The notes beneath the pieces are model-generated. The model made no database searches. It saw only the letters and a list, made by a program, of their open reading frames with translations, and was not told where the DNA came from. A DNA stretch of 64,000 nucleotides, from contig NZ_JQNJ01000001.1 of the NCBI RefSeq assembly GCF_000745185.1, positions 2,503,501-2,567,500 on the forward strand, read 5' to 3'. The translations under genes were made by a program, and so were the position numbers. This document shows positions 45,308-55,601 of this stretch, piece by piece (position 1 is the stretch's first letter; the number at the start of each line of letters is the position of its first letter). The stretch is from Muricauda sp. MAR_2010_75. GTDB taxonomy: Bacteria; Bacteroidota; Bacteroidia; Flavobacteriales; Flavobacteriaceae.

Positions 45308-46882
45308 ATGCAATTACAAGGCAAGAATTACCTAGGAAATGAGAAATCGGCCTTAGGGGCCAACAATTTTTATGGAATTAACCCTAGTACCGGGGAAAAT
45401 CTGGAAACAGCCTTCACAGAGGCTATTGAAGAAGAAATAAATATAGCCGTTGAAAAGGCCGAGAAGGCCTTCAAGGTCTATAAAAATAAATCAGGGGCAG
45501 AAAAAGCAGCCTTTTTGGATGCCATAGCTGACGAAATATTGGCCCTTGGTGACCCCTTGGTACAACGCGCCTGCGCAGAAACTGGACTCCCAGAAGGAAG
45601 AATTACGGGAGAAAGAGGCAGGACCATGGGGCAAATGAAACTGTTCGCTACCGTTTTACGTGAAGGATCGTGGGTCGATGCAAGAATTGATGAGGCCATC
45701 CCAGACAGGCAGCCCTTACCGCGAGTGGATATCCGAAGTATGTTGCGCCCATTGGGCCCAGTAGCTGTATTTGGTGCAAGTAACTTCCCATTGGCATTTT
45801 CAGTGGCAGGTGGTGACACCGCCAGTGCATTGGCAGCTGGTTGTCCAGTGGTGGTAAAAGCGCACCCAGCGCACCCCGGAACTTGCGAATTGGTGGCTGA
45901 AGCTATCATTGCAGCAGCTAAAAAGACAGGAATGCCTGATGGTGTTTTTTCCATGGTACATGGTATCTCCCATGAAGTGGGAATGGGCTTGGTAGGCCAT
46001 AGTGGTATCCACGCGGTCGGCTTTACCGGTTCCCTTGGTGGAGGTAGAGCATTGTTTGATGCAGCTTCTAGACGTGTGAATCCAATTCCCGTTTATGCAG
46101 AAATGGGAAGTACCAATCCTGTGTTTATTTTACCGGGAGCCATGGCCGAAAAAGGCGAAGAACTTAGTCAACAACTTCATGGTTCCTTCACATTGGGTGT
46201 TGGACAGTTTTGTACCAACCCCGGAGTGGTCATTGCCCATGAATCTGAAGAAACCAAGGCTTTTAAGACCTCATTGACCAGTTTGGTGGCAGAATCCAAT
46301 TCATCAGCGATGCTTACGTCTGGAATTCACAATGCTTTTGATGGTGGCGTAAAAGAACTGTCGTCACAGCAGGGAGTTGAATTCTTGGCAAAAGGTGCCG
46401 ATGCGGGAGGAAATCATGGAAATGCCAATTTGTTTGCCACGGAGGGCAAAAACTTCTTGTCCAATACGCTGTTGGAAGAAGAGGTTTTTGGTCCATCAAC
46501 CTTATTGGTGAATACTTCGGATAACAATGAAATGCTCGAAATAGCCCGGAACCTTCATGGCCATTTAACGGCAACCATTCATGGTACCGAGGAAGATCTA
46601 TTGAACAACAAGGAGCTTATCGATATTTTAGAGGAAAAAGTGGGACGTTTGTTGATCAATGGATTCCCAACAGGGGTTGAAGTATGTCATGCCATGGTTC
46701 ATGGTGGTCCTTATCCCGCTACAACAGACTCAAGGTCCACCTCTGTGGGAACAAAGGCCATTGAGCGTTTTGCGCGACAAGTTTGCTACCAAAACTTTCC
46801 AGATGCCCTTTTGCCCGATGAATTAAAACAAGAAAATCCATTGCAGATCATGCGATTGGTCAACGGGGAGAAAAAGAGATAA
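45308..46882 (+). CDS. Probable alpha-ketoglutarate semialdehyde (2,5-dioxovalerate) dehydrogenase
   Basis: This 524-residue NAD(P)-dependent aldehyde dehydrogenase has VAVFGASNFPLAFSVAGGDTASALAAG for cofactor binding, VYAEMGSTNPVFILPG with the general-base Glu, and the catalytic Cys in VGQFCTNPGVV. These fit the KGSADH branch (about 525 residues). It would oxidize alpha-ketoglutarate semialdehyde to alpha-ketoglutarate and complete the operon. A terminator follows 30 bases on. Confidence 0.85.
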   Translation: MQLQGKNYLGNEKSALGANNFYGINPSTGENLETAFTEAIEEEINIAVEKAEKAFKVYKNKSGAEKAAFLDAIADEILALGDPLVQRACAETGLPEGRITGERGRTMGQMKLFATVLREGSWVDARIDEAIPDRQPLPRVDIRSMLRPLGPVAVFGASNFPLAFSVAGGDTASALAAGCPVVVKAHPAHPGTCELVAEAIIAAAKKTGMPDGVFSMVHGISHEVGMGLVGHSGIHAVGFTGSLGGGRALFDAASRRVNPIPVYAEMGSTNPVFILPGAMAEKGEELSQQLHGSFTLGVGQFCTNPGVVIAHESEETKAFKTSLTSLVAESNSSAMLTSGIHNAFDGGVKELSSQQGVEFLAKGADAGGNHGNANLFATEGKNFLSNTLLEEEVFGPSTLLVNTSDNNEMLEIARNLHGHLTATIHGTEEDLLNNKELIDILEEKVGRLLINGFPTGVEVCHAMVHGGPYPATTDSRSTSVGTKAIERFARQVCYQNFPDALLPDELKQENPLQIMRLVNGEKKR

Positions 46883-46914
46883 ATCTTCTTAAAACTTGAT
46901 TGTATAAAATGAAA

Positions 46915-46939
46915 AAACTCCGGTAATCAGCCGGAGTTT
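46915..46939. terminator. Bidirectional terminator between the sugar-acid operon and rpoD
   Basis: AAACTCCGG and CCGGAGTTT form a perfect 9-bp stem with a 7-base loop. T-runs follow on both strands, so it serves the rightward operon and the leftward rpoD. Confidence 0.85.
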
Positions 46940-47061
46940 ATTCATCAATCAAAAAACGAACAGTCATGATAAACTGTTGTAGGTATCCAAATTACAACTT
47001 TCCTGCCAAAAAAACAATTTAAGACTAGTTTAACTGTAATTTGCGGTGTAAATTTTACAAT

Positions 47062-47925
47062 TTACCCTAAATATGTCTTTAAAATCTTACTTCTGGACGT
47101 ATGTTTTAAACGTCTAATGGCCTTTTCCTTGATTTGACGAACACGTTCCCTAGTCAAGTCAAAAGTCTCACCAATCTCCTCCAAGGTCATGGAATGTTGT
47201 CCGGCCAACCCGAAGTAAAGCCTTATAACATCAGCCTCTCTAGGGGTCAAGGTCTCCAAAGCACGCTCAATTTCAGTGCGTAAGGATTCGTGCAATAACT
47301 CTTTATCTGGATTCGGAGATTCCCCACTTCGCAATACATCGTACAAGTTGGAATCCTCACCATCGATCAACGGAGCATCCATGGATACGTGTCGACCTGA
47401 GTTTTTCAAAGATTGCTTCACATCCTCAACGGTCATGTCCAATTCTTTGGCAATTTCCTCTGCAGAAGGCACACGCTCATGAGCTTGCTCCAAGAAAGCA
47501 AATGTCTTATTGATTTTGTTGATGGAACCGATTTTGTTCAACGGCAAACGCACAATACGGGATTGTTCGGCCAATGCCTGTAGAATGGATTGACGAATCC
47601 ACCAAACGGCATAGGAAATGAACTTAAATCCACGGGTTTCATCAAAACGCTGTGCAGCTTTGATCAATCCTAAATTCCCCTCATTGATCAAATCGGGGAG
47701 GGTCAATCCTTGGTTTTGGTACTGCTTTGCAACAGAAACCACGAATCTGAGGTTGGCTTTGGTTAATTTTTCCAAGGCTACTTGGTCTCCCGCTTTAATA
47801 CGCTGGGCCAATTCCACTTCCTCATCGGCGGTGATCAAATCCACCTTACCAATTTCCTGCAAGTACTTGTCCAACGATGCGGTTTCCCTGTTGGTAACCT
47901 GTTTTGTAATCTTTAACTGTCTCAT
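47062..47925 (-). CDS. rpoD: Primary sigma factor RpoD (SigA)
   Basis: This 287-residue sigma factor has region 1.2 ([16 protein letters not shown]), region 2 ([37 protein letters not shown]), region 3 and region 4 ([30 protein letters not shown]). It lacks the long region 1.1, as in other Bacteroidota. It directs RNA polymerase to TTG/TAnnTTTG promoters. It is a single gene followed by a shared terminator. Confidence 0.97.
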   Translation of the reverse strand: MRQLKITKQVTNRETASLDKYLQEIGKVDLITADEEVELAQRIKAGDQVALEKLTKANLRFVVSVAKQYQNQGLTLPDLINEGNLGLIKAAQRFDETRGFKFISYAVWWIRQSILQALAEQSRIVRLPLNKIGSINKINKTFAFLEQAHERVPSAEEIAKELDMTVEDVKQSLKNSGRHVSMDAPLIDGEDSNLYDVLRSGESPNPDKELLHESLRTEIERALETLTPREADVIRLYFGLAGQHSMTLEEIGETFDLTRERVRQIKEKAIRRLKHTSRSKILKTYLG

Positions 47926-48042
47926 CTAATTTTCCCTTCAAATTAAGTTTTTGAACCGAAGCTCATTAGTTTATACGTTGAAAAAACCAAAATGTTACAA
48001 TTTGATAAAATTAATTTGTAAATAATTTCCTTAAAAACAGAA

Positions 48043-48064
48043 AACCCCGGGATTCCCCGGGGTT
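48043..48064 (-). terminator. Terminator of pnp
   Basis: AACCCCGG and CCGGGGTT form the stem (with GATTCC in the loop). On the minus strand the tail is T-rich (TTCTGTTTTTAAGG). It follows the pnp stop by 26 bases. Confidence 0.8.
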
Positions 48065-48089
48065 CTTAGCATATAAACTTGAAAGACAG

Positions 48090-50321
48090 TTAATCCCTTC
48101 TGGGTTTTCTATCCCTGTCTCTATTTCCACCTCTACGGTCACCACCGCCTCTGCGATCACCACCTCGGTCATTGCTTCGAGATCGTTCTTGGTATCCTTC
48201 GGGTTTTGGCAACAAGGCTTTTCTGGAAACCTTTTCCTTGCGGGTCTTGGGGTCTATACCGAAGTATTTCACATCGATGACATCGCCCATGTTAACCACA
48301 TCGGTAACGTTTTCAGTACGTTCCCAAGCCAATTCAGAAACGTGCAATAGCACTTCGTTTCCAGGAGCATCAACGTATTCCACAACAGCACCAAAATCCA
48401 ATATTTTGATAACTTTTACTTCGTAAACACTACCTACTTCAGGCTTGAACATTAAGGAATCAATTTTGGCCAATACCGCATTGATACCATCCTGATCTGT
48501 ACCCAAAATCTCCACAATACCTTCTTCAGTATCCGGGTCTTCATTGATGACAATGGTTGTTTTGGTTGTTTTTTGAAGCTCTTGAATAACCTCTCCACCT
48601 TTACCAATAAGTGCTCCAATATATTCTCCAGGAATGATTTTGGTAACAATTTTTGGTGCGTAGGATTTCACCTCAGGTCTTGGTTCAGCGATAGTGTCGG
48701 TCAATTCTTTTAGGATATGCATCCTACCCTCATTGGCCTGCATCAAGGCTTTTACCAAGATCTCATAGGAAAGACCTTTTACTTTAATGTCCATTTGGCA
48801 AGCGGTGATACCATCTGCGGTACCCGTTACCTTAAAATCCATGTCACCCAAGTGATCTTCATCACCCAAAATATCCGAAAGAACGGCATATTTGCCGGTT
48901 TCGGTATCGGTGATCAATCCCATGGCAATACCAGATACTGGTTTTTTCAATTGAACCCCGGCATCCATCAACGCCATGGTTCCGGAACAAACGGTGGCCA
49001 TGGAAGAGGAACCGTTGGATTCCAATACTTCGGAAACCACACGAACGGTATATGGACAATCCTCTGGAATCATGCCCTTAAGTGCACGTTGGGCCAAGTT
49101 TCCGTGACCCACTTCCCTACGGGAGGTACCACGAATAGGTCTTGCTTCCCCAGTTGAAAAAGGAGGGAAGTTGTAGTGCAAATAGAAGGTTTCTTCACCT
49201 TCAAACGACGGCATATCAATTTGATTGGCTTCACGGGAAGTACCTAAAGTTACCGTTGCCAATGCTTGTGTTTCCCCTCTGGTGAAGATGGCCGATCCAT
49301 GTACGGATGGCAAATAATCCACTTCACACCAAATAGGGCGAATTTCATTGGTTTTCCTACCATCCAATCGAAGACCTTCCTCTAAAGTAAGGTTACGAAC
49401 GGCCTCTTTTTCGGCTTTGTGATAGTACTTGGAAACCAATCCACCGATTTCCTCCAGCTCTTCTTCAGAAAAACTTTCCTTGATTTCTTCCTTGATGGCA
49501 GCAAAAGCTTCGCTGCGCTCTTTTTTGGAAGAACCGGCCTTGGCCACTTCGTAGACCTTATCATAGGCCATATCGTGGATTTTCTTCTGAAGATCTTCGT
49601 CCTCAGTTTCTAGCTCGTACTCTCTGGTTTCTTTCTTGCCAAAGGCTTCGGCCAATTTCACCTGTGCGGCACATTGTACTTTAATGGCCTCATGGGCGAA
49701 CTTGATGGCTTCAACCATTTCCTCCTCGGAAATTTCACTCATTTCACCTTCAACCATCATTACTGAATCGGCAGAAGCACCGATTACCATATCAATATCC
49801 GATTCTTCCAGTTGGGCACGGGTTGGGTTGATGATCAACTGACCGTCAACTCGACCTACACGAACCTCAGATATGGGACATTCAAAAGGAAGGTCGGACA
49901 ATTGAATGGCAGCCGAAGCAGCCAATCCGGCCATTGCATCGGGCATTACTTCGTCGTCGTGCGACATCAATTGAATCATCACCTGAGTTTCAGCATGATA
50001 ATCTTTTGGGAATAATGGGCGCAATACCCTGTCCACCAAACGCATGGTCAAGACCTCGCCATCGCTGGGTCTGGCCTCACGTTTAAAGAATCCGCCGGGA
50101 TAACGCCCAGCAGCGGCAAATTTTTCACGATAATCCACGGTAAGTGGCAAAAAGTCCACATCCGAAGCTTGATAATTGGAGACAACGGTACATAATAACA
50201 TACACTTGCCTGATTGGACAACCACAGAACCATGGGCCTGTTTTGCCAATTTTCCGGTTTCGATAGAGATTTCCCTACCGTCACCGAGGTCAATGACCTC
50301 TTTAAAAGTTTTTGGAATCAT
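48090..50321 (-). CDS. pnp: Polyribonucleotide nucleotidyltransferase
   Basis: This 743-residue exoribonuclease degrades RNA with phosphate. It has two RNase PH domains ([56 protein letters not shown]), a KH domain ([21 protein letters not shown]) and an S1 domain ([34 protein letters not shown]). The last 30 or so residues are Arg/Gly/Asp-rich ([12 protein letters not shown]), a tail common in Bacteroidota. The upstream gene is rpsO, the classic rpsO-pnp order. Hairpins in the gap (listed) may regulate its mRNA. Confidence 0.97.
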   Translation of the reverse strand: MIPKTFKEVIDLGDGREISIETGKLAKQAHGSVVVQSGKCMLLCTVVSNYQASDVDFLPLTVDYREKFAAAGRYPGGFFKREARPSDGEVLTMRLVDRVLRPLFPKDYHAETQVMIQLMSHDDEVMPDAMAGLAASAAIQLSDLPFECPISEVRVGRVDGQLIINPTRAQLEESDIDMVIGASADSVMMVEGEMSEISEEEMVEAIKFAHEAIKVQCAAQVKLAEAFGKKETREYELETEDEDLQKKIHDMAYDKVYEVAKAGSSKKERSEAFAAIKEEIKESFSEEELEEIGGLVSKYYHKAEKEAVRNLTLEEGLRLDGRKTNEIRPIWCEVDYLPSVHGSAIFTRGETQALATVTLGTSREANQIDMPSFEGEETFYLHYNFPPFSTGEARPIRGTSRREVGHGNLAQRALKGMIPEDCPYTVRVVSEVLESNGSSSMATVCSGTMALMDAGVQLKKPVSGIAMGLITDTETGKYAVLSDILGDEDHLGDMDFKVTGTADGITACQMDIKVKGLSYEILVKALMQANEGRMHILKELTDTIAEPRPEVKSYAPKIVTKIIPGEYIGALIGKGGEVIQELQKTTKTTIVINEDPDTEEGIVEILGTDQDGINAVLAKIDSLMFKPEVGSVYEVKVIKILDFGAVVEYVDAPGNEVLLHVSELAWERTENVTDVVNMGDVIDVKYFGIDPKTRKEKVSRKALLPKPEGYQERSRSNDRGGDRRGGGDRRGGNRDRDRKPRRD

Positions 50322-50333
50322 ACAAATAATCTT

Positions 50334-50388
50334 ACCCGCGTAAAATATGCGGGTTGTTAAACATTTGGTCTACCGCCATCCGGGCGGT
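50334..50388 (-). promoter_or_regulatory. Two hairpins in the pnp 5' leader
   Basis: ACCCGC/GCGGGT (50334-50339 and 50349-50354) and ACCGCC/GGCGGT (50372-50377 and 50383-50388) can form two stems just before the pnp start at 50321. In E. coli a leader hairpin cut by RNase III controls pnp, and a similar role here is possible but unproven. Confidence 0.35.
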
Positions 50389-50511
50389 CGGGTTGTGTTG
50401 TTGTTGTGTGTGCCTTTCGGCACTGACCAATGAAAAACTATATGAAGCTTTTTGTGTTTGCCCAATTTGCAGCTTGGGACTTAGTGGTGTTGGAGCTCGT
50501 CCAACCAAAAC

Positions 50512-50538
50512 AAAAGGGAAGCCAAAGCCTCCCCTTTA
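50512..50538 (-). terminator. Terminator after rpsO
   Basis: On the minus strand AAAGGGGAGGC, TTTG and GCTTCCCTTTT form a stem-loop followed by a T-rich tail, close after the rpsO stop at 50542. It separates rpsO from pnp. Confidence 0.7.
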
Positions 50539-50541
50539 TTT

Positions 50542-50811
50542 TTATTTTCTAATATTCAATTCCTTGATCAAGGAACGATATTTTTCAATGTCTTTTTTCT
50601 TTAGGTAATCCAAAAGACTACGTCTTTTACCTACCAAAGCCACCAAAGAACGTTCAGTGTTGTAATCCTTGTGGTTCCTTTTAAGGTGTTCTGTTAAGTG
50701 GTTGATACGGTGTGTGAACAATGCAATTTGACCTTCCGTAGAACCGGTGTTGCTCTCAGAGCCGCCGTGTTTTTTGAAAATCTCGGCTTTTACTTCTTTC
50801 GTTAAATACAT
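50542..50811 (-). CDS. rpsO: 30S ribosomal protein S15
   Basis: This 89-residue protein has the S15 signature (GSTEGQIALFTHRINHLTEHLKRNHKDYNTERSLVALVGKRRSLLDYLKKKD). It binds 16S rRNA early in small-subunit assembly. A perfect TATCTTTG box lies 54 bases upstream. It is followed by a terminator and then pnp. Confidence 0.97.
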   Translation of the reverse strand: MYLTKEVKAEIFKKHGGSESNTGSTEGQIALFTHRINHLTEHLKRNHKDYNTERSLVALVGKRRSLLDYLKKKDIEKYRSLIKELNIRK

Positions 50812-50864
50812 TCCAATATTTATTTAAATGATTTTTATGTATTGATTGACCTTCAATCAGCGCG

Positions 50865-50872
50865 CAAAGATA
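50865..50872 (-). promoter_or_regulatory. TAnnTTTG (-7) promoter box for rpsO
   Basis: The minus strand reads TATCTTTG, a match to the flavobacterial -7 consensus, 54 bases before the rpsO start. Confidence 0.5.
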
Positions 50873-50947
50873 GGTCTTTTTTTGAATTGAAAAGAGCAAT
50901 GAACCAAACTTTTGAGGCCGGTATATTGTATTTGCACATTTTATAAA

Positions 50948-50973
50948 ACAAAAAAGCCCCAGTTATTGGGGCT
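50948..50973 (-). terminator. Terminator of accD
   Basis: AGCCCC and GGGGCT (50955-50960, 50968-50973) form the stem, followed on the minus strand by TTTTTTGTTTT. It lies just after the accD stop at 50978. Confidence 0.85.
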
Positions 50974-50977
50974 CTTA

Positions 50978-51838
50978 TTAGTTTCTTATGGGTTGATTGG
51001 TAATCAAATCGATATAGAGATTGACTTTCTTTTTCAAATCCCTTCGGTGAACGATAAAATCCAAGAACCCGTGCTCTTTCAAAAATTCAGAGGTCTGGAA
51101 ACCTTCTGGAAGGTCTTTTCCAACGGTATCTTTTACAATTCTGGGTCCGGCAAAACCGATCAGTGCTCCTGGTTCAGCAATGTTGATGTCCCCCAGCATG
51201 GCATAGGAGGCAGTTGTTCCCCCGGTTGTTGGATCGGTACACAATGAAATGTATGGAATTTTGGCCTCTGCCAATTGCGCCAATTTTGCTGATGTCTTTG
51301 CCAATTGCATTAGGGAAAGTGCAGCTTCCATCATTCGGGCACCTCCTGACTTTGAAATCATCAAGAATGGGATTTTTTTCTTTTTGGCCACATCAATGGC
51401 CCTAGAAATCTTTTCACCCACAACACTTCCCATGGAACCACCAATAAAATTAAAGTCCATACAGGCAATAACAATGTCCTTGCCCATGGATTTTCCCACG
51501 GCGGTGCGGACAGCATCCTTTAATCCCGTTTTTTGTTGCACGGTCTTTAAGCGTTCCGAGTATTTTTTGGTGTCCACAAATTTCAAGGGATCCTTGGAAG
51601 TCATGTTTTCATCCAATTCCTTGAACTTATTGTCATCAAATAGAATTTCAAAGTACTCCTTGCTCCCTATTCTAACATGGTAATCATCCTCGGGACTTAC
51701 ATAGAAATTTTTGGCAAGGTCTTCAGATTCAACAATTTTTCCAGTGGGGGATTTATACCATAACCCCTTGGGGGTATCTTTTTTTTCCTCCGTGGCGGTC
51801 TGTATTCCTTTTTCCTTTCTTTTAAACCAAGACGACAT
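50978..51838 (-). CDS. accD: Acetyl-CoA carboxylase carboxyltransferase beta subunit (zinc-finger cysteines missing)
   Basis: This 286-residue subunit moves the carboxyl group to acetyl-CoA in fatty acid synthesis. The catalytic core is clear ([56 protein letters not shown]). In most bacteria the N-terminus carries a four-Cys zinc finger. Here the same stretch reads [14 protein letters not shown] and [13 protein letters not shown], with all Cys replaced, as I recall for other Flavobacteriaceae. It is probably expressed with fbaA upstream. Confidence 0.93.
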   Translation of the reverse strand: MSSWFKRKEKGIQTATEEKKDTPKGLWYKSPTGKIVESEDLAKNFYVSPEDDYHVRIGSKEYFEILFDDNKFKELDENMTSKDPLKFVDTKKYSERLKTVQQKTGLKDAVRTAVGKSMGKDIVIACMDFNFIGGSMGSVVGEKISRAIDVAKKKKIPFLMISKSGGARMMEAALSLMQLAKTSAKLAQLAEAKIPYISLCTDPTTGGTTASYAMLGDINIAEPGALIGFAGPRIVKDTVGKDLPEGFQTSEFLKEHGFLDFIVHRRDLKKKVNLYIDLITNQPIRN

Positions 51839-51865
51839 GCAATCAAAATTAAATTAAACGAAGGT

Positions 51866-52933
51866 TTACAAGGTATTGACGTTATTCAAATCTTCAAAGG
51901 CCTTTTTTAGGCGTGCCACAAAAGTTTTTTCACCTTCTCTGAGCCAAACCCTTGGGTCGTAGAATTTTTTGTTGGGCTGATCATCTCCATCAGGGTTTCC
52001 TATTTGGGCCTGAAGGTAATCCGCTTTTCCTTGGATGTAATCACGAACACCTTCCAAGAATGCATATTGCAAATCGGTATCGATATTCATTTTAATGACA
52101 CCGTATCCGATGGCTTCCCTGATTTCCTCCAAAGTGGAACCCGAACCGCCGTGGAACACAAAATCGATATGATTGTACCCCACACCGTATTTTTCGGATA
52201 CGAATTCTTGGGAATTCTTCAAGATTTTTGGCGTCAATTTTACGTTTCCTGGCTTATACACACCGTGTACGTTTCCAAAAGCAGCGGCCACGGTAAATCT
52301 GTGACTGATTTTGGAAAGTTCTTCGTAGGCATAGGCCACTTCTTCGGGCTGGGTGTACAGTTTTGAATCGTCAATATCGGTATTGTCCACACCGTCTTCT
52401 TCACCACCGGTGACACCCAATTCAATTTCCAAGGTCATACCCATTTTGCTCATACGCTCCAAGTATCCTTTGCAGATTTCAATGTTCTCCTCAATGGGTT
52501 CTTCAGACAAATCGATCATGTGTGAACTGAACAACGGTTTTCCAGTAGCTTTAAAATGTGCTTCACTGGCATCCAAAAGCCCATCAATCCAAGGCAATAG
52601 TTTTTTGGCACAGTGATCGGTATGCAAAATCACGGTGGCTCCATAAGCTTCAGCCAATTGGTGCACATGCTTGGCACCTGCCACGGCTCCCAAAATGGCA
52701 GCTTTTTGGTTTTCGTTGGAAAGTCCCTTTCCTGCATTGAACTGTGCTCCTCCGTTTGAAAATTGAATGATAACAGGGGAATTCAATGAAGCAGCGGTCT
52801 CCATTACGGCATTTGTGGTATTGGACCCAACCACGTTTACGGCTGGAAGGGCATATCCGTTTTCCTTGGCATGTTTAAAAATCGCTTGAACTTCATCGCC
52901 CGTAGCAACGCCTGGCTTAATATTGTGGGACAT
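51866..52933 (-). CDS. fbaA: Class II fructose-bisphosphate aldolase
   Basis: This 355-residue zinc enzyme splits fructose 1,6-bisphosphate. ATVILHTDHCAKK carries zinc ligands, and DFVFHGGSGSTLEEIREAI plus VIKMNIDTDLQYAF bind the phosphates. The class II E. coli-type length fits. A TACTTTTG box lies 33 bases upstream. accD follows 27 bases on. Confidence 0.96.
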   Translation of the reverse strand: MSHNIKPGVATGDEVQAIFKHAKENGYALPAVNVVGSNTTNAVMETAASLNSPVIIQFSNGGAQFNAGKGLSNENQKAAILGAVAGAKHVHQLAEAYGATVILHTDHCAKKLLPWIDGLLDASEAHFKATGKPLFSSHMIDLSEEPIEENIEICKGYLERMSKMGMTLEIELGVTGGEEDGVDNTDIDDSKLYTQPEEVAYAYEELSKISHRFTVAAAFGNVHGVYKPGNVKLTPKILKNSQEFVSEKYGVGYNHIDFVFHGGSGSTLEEIREAIGYGVIKMNIDTDLQYAFLEGVRDYIQGKADYLQAQIGNPDGDDQPNKKFYDPRVWLREGEKTFVARLKKAFEDLNNVNTL

Positions 52934-52966
52934 AGTTTAAGATGGTTTTCGAGTTAAATTAGGCCA

Positions 52967-52974
52967 CAAAAGTA
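52967..52974 (-). promoter_or_regulatory. TAnnTTTG (-7) promoter box for fbaA
   Basis: The minus strand reads TACTTTTG, matching TAnnTTTG, 33 bases before the fbaA start. Confidence 0.45.
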
Positions 52975-52988
52975 ATAAAATAATTCCT

Positions 52989-55577
52989 CTAGAAAGGATA
53001 ATTGATCCCGATATTGAAGACAGCTTTCCTGAGGTTGTAATCACTGAACCAACGATCCGAACCTTCTTCAGCGGGATTGTAGGTCTTAAACCCAACATCC
53101 AGCCTAAAGACAAAATAGGTAAAATCGTAGCGCAGTCCCAAACCAGAGCCCAGTGCCAAATCCCCAAGGGATGAAAAGTCAGTAAAAATGGCATCGGGAT
53201 TCTTTTCACTGTCGAAAACGTTCCAAATATTGCCTGCATCGGCAAAAAGGGCTCCTTTTACATCACCGGCTATGGGGAAACGATACTCCACATTAAAGGC
53301 GAGCTTAAGATTGGCCTCGTTAAAGTCGTTGATGTTGTTGGTTTTTCCTGGTCCCAATTCGTAGGCATTCCAAGCTCTGTTGTCGTTGGAACCCCCTGCA
53401 AAGTAACTTCGCACAAAGGGGATGTTATTGGAGTTTCCGTAGGGAACGGCCATGCCCAAGAAGCTCCTGAAGGCTATTACTTGGGAATCGCCCACTTGCC
53501 AATGTCTTATATAATCAAGTTCGGTTTTTACATATTGGGAAAAAGGAACACCAAAAACCAGGAGTTGTCCATCATCATTTTCATTATAAGGAATGGCATT
53601 GGCGATCAAGGAAAGCATATTTCCAGCGCTTTCCAATTTTATTCGGTACTGGTAAAAATCCAAATCATTGATGTCTGACTTGCTGTTTTTGGTATGGGTA
53701 AAGTTTGTGGCAAAGATGAGATTGTTCTCGGTAAGGCGCCTTCTGCGCTCCTCGATGCTGTTTACCTCATCAAGTTGATCTTCGGATACGGGAATTTCAT
53801 TGCCTAGAACGGCCTGTACAAAGCCATTGGCACCTTCAGGAATAATCAAGCGAAGCGGATCGGTTTCATTGTCTGAATATTCAAAATAGGAAGCATATTC
53901 GGGATTGTCCTGAAAATCGTCCGCAAGGTCATCCAAATTGGAAAAAGTGTTTCGGTATACATTATAGAAATTGTCCGGGTTTACATTCCGTACAAACTCC
54001 ACGTTCAATAGTTCCAAGTTGTTTCTTAACCTAGTGGTGGGCGACCAGTTATAGGAAAGGATGGAATTCAAGGATTGTTTGTCCAAACCAATGTTCCGTT
54101 GAAAGTTGGTACCCGCCAACAGCCTACTTTGGGGCAGCATGTAATAGGGGATGATCTTTTCTGTGTTGAAGGGAAACCAAATTCTGGGAAAGGTGATGTT
54201 TACATCACCACCTAGTTCTGAAGTAAATGTTTCATTGGATAGGGATGCATCACTCAATAAGCCAATGGATCCCCTGGCAGAAATGTTCAAAGTTTCTGCC
54301 CCTCCAAAGACGTTTCTAGTAATGACCGAGGTGCTGAACGCCGTCCCCACCTGCTGAATGTTGGAGTGGGTCACATCAAAATTCATGTTTAATGAAAACT
54401 TGGGCCTAGGAGCCAGATAGATATTTGAGATCAATTGGGCTTGGGTCGTATCCGGGATAAACTCAATGTTGGGATACTTAAAAGTGTTCAGGTTGGTAAT
54501 CTGCCGGTAGGTTCGAATCCTGTCCAAATCTCTGTAGATACTATCTTTTTCAAAGAAGATGGCATCTGTTAAGGCCTTGGGTCTATATCTAAGTTTTTCC
54601 TTATAGTAAATGGTGTAGTTTTCGTATTCCACAGAATTTAAGGAGTCCACTTCATCCCCAAACAAATAGTCAGAATAGATGTTGATTTTTTTAAGGCGGT
54701 GGATGCGGTAAGGATCGGTAGTGTCCGTACTATCTGCGGAGCTCCTAAACTTTCTTATGTTGAGCTGTACATCCATCAACTGGTCATCCGATACCAGTGT
54801 AGTATCCCTTAAAATGTCATAGTTGATTGAACTTTCCTGAAAGTTGTATACTCCTGAGTTTCGGAACAAGTTTGTCAGTCGTTCACGTTCCAGGGTAAAG
54901 TTGTCCAAATCAAATTGTTCTCCTTTTTTTACAAAAGAACTCCTTGAAGAAATAGTGTAAATGGAATCCAGTTCGGGAGAGCTTATGTTTTTTTGAACAG
55001 TGTCTATGATAAAGGGTTTCCCCAAAGTCACTTCATAGTCCAATTCGGCTCTTTTCTTTCTTTTTCCATCCACAATGGTATATGAAGCCGAGTTGTTAAA
55101 ATAGCCCTTGCTATTGTAATAGGCCTCTAATCTATTTACGGATTTATTGGTTAGGGAGGTGTCTATGACCACGGGAGGTTCCCCGATTCGTTTCAAAAAC
55201 TCACTATATCCCTTTACCATAAAGGACTCTTGCAACCTATTGACCTGTTTCTTGGAAAGCAGGTTATTGAGTCTTTTTTCGCGTTTTTCCTTTCGGTACA
55301 GCCAATTCTGAAAAGAAGAATCTGGATTTTCCTTGGCCAGGTTGTACAGGTTCAGTCGAAGGGGGTATCCTAGAACGCTACTATTGGGTTTTTGCGAAAT
55401 AAGACCTTTGATCTCACTGTCCGTAACCTTTTCACCATCTACCCGAATGTTGTTTTTGGTGAGCAATAACTCATCCTCACCAACCTTTTTAAGGGTGTTG
55501 CAACCAGCAGTGGTCAATATAAGCAACAATAATCCTATTTTTGCCCAGTTGCACAATAGACGTAAAGAACCCTTCAT
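52989..55577 (-). CDS. BamA/TamA-family outer membrane lipoprotein (TamL-like)
   Basis: With the ATG at 55577 the 862-residue protein starts with a lipoprotein signal (GLLLLILTTAGCNTL, lipid Cys). POTRA-like repeats follow, then a C-terminal Omp85 barrel with FVRSYFAGGSNDNRAWNAYELGPG (the conserved RGF-like loop region, here NDNRAW) and EYRFPIAGDVKGALFADAGNIW. A BamA-family lipoprotein fits TamL, the Bacteroidota TAM component. An earlier in-frame ATG at 55619 overlaps the divergent methyltransferase gene and is less likely. Confidence 0.8.
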   Translation of the reverse strand: MKGSLRLLCNWAKIGLLLLILTTAGCNTLKKVGEDELLLTKNNIRVDGEKVTDSEIKGLISQKPNSSVLGYPLRLNLYNLAKENPDSSFQNWLYRKEKREKRLNNLLSKKQVNRLQESFMVKGYSEFLKRIGEPPVVIDTSLTNKSVNRLEAYYNSKGYFNNSASYTIVDGKRKKRAELDYEVTLGKPFIIDTVQKNISSPELDSIYTISSRSSFVKKGEQFDLDNFTLERERLTNLFRNSGVYNFQESSINYDILRDTTLVSDDQLMDVQLNIRKFRSSADSTDTTDPYRIHRLKKINIYSDYLFGDEVDSLNSVEYENYTIYYKEKLRYRPKALTDAIFFEKDSIYRDLDRIRTYRQITNLNTFKYPNIEFIPDTTQAQLISNIYLAPRPKFSLNMNFDVTHSNIQQVGTAFSTSVITRNVFGGAETLNISARGSIGLLSDASLSNETFTSELGGDVNITFPRIWFPFNTEKIIPYYMLPQSRLLAGTNFQRNIGLDKQSLNSILSYNWSPTTRLRNNLELLNVEFVRNVNPDNFYNVYRNTFSNLDDLADDFQDNPEYASYFEYSDNETDPLRLIIPEGANGFVQAVLGNEIPVSEDQLDEVNSIEERRRRLTENNLIFATNFTHTKNSKSDINDLDFYQYRIKLESAGNMLSLIANAIPYNENDDGQLLVFGVPFSQYVKTELDYIRHWQVGDSQVIAFRSFLGMAVPYGNSNNIPFVRSYFAGGSNDNRAWNAYELGPGKTNNINDFNEANLKLAFNVEYRFPIAGDVKGALFADAGNIWNVFDSEKNPDAIFTDFSSLGDLALGSGLGLRYDFTYFVFRLDVGFKTYNPAEEGSDRWFSDYNLRKAVFNIGINYPF

Positions 55578-55601
55578 AGACGCCAAAAATACACGATTTA
55601 G

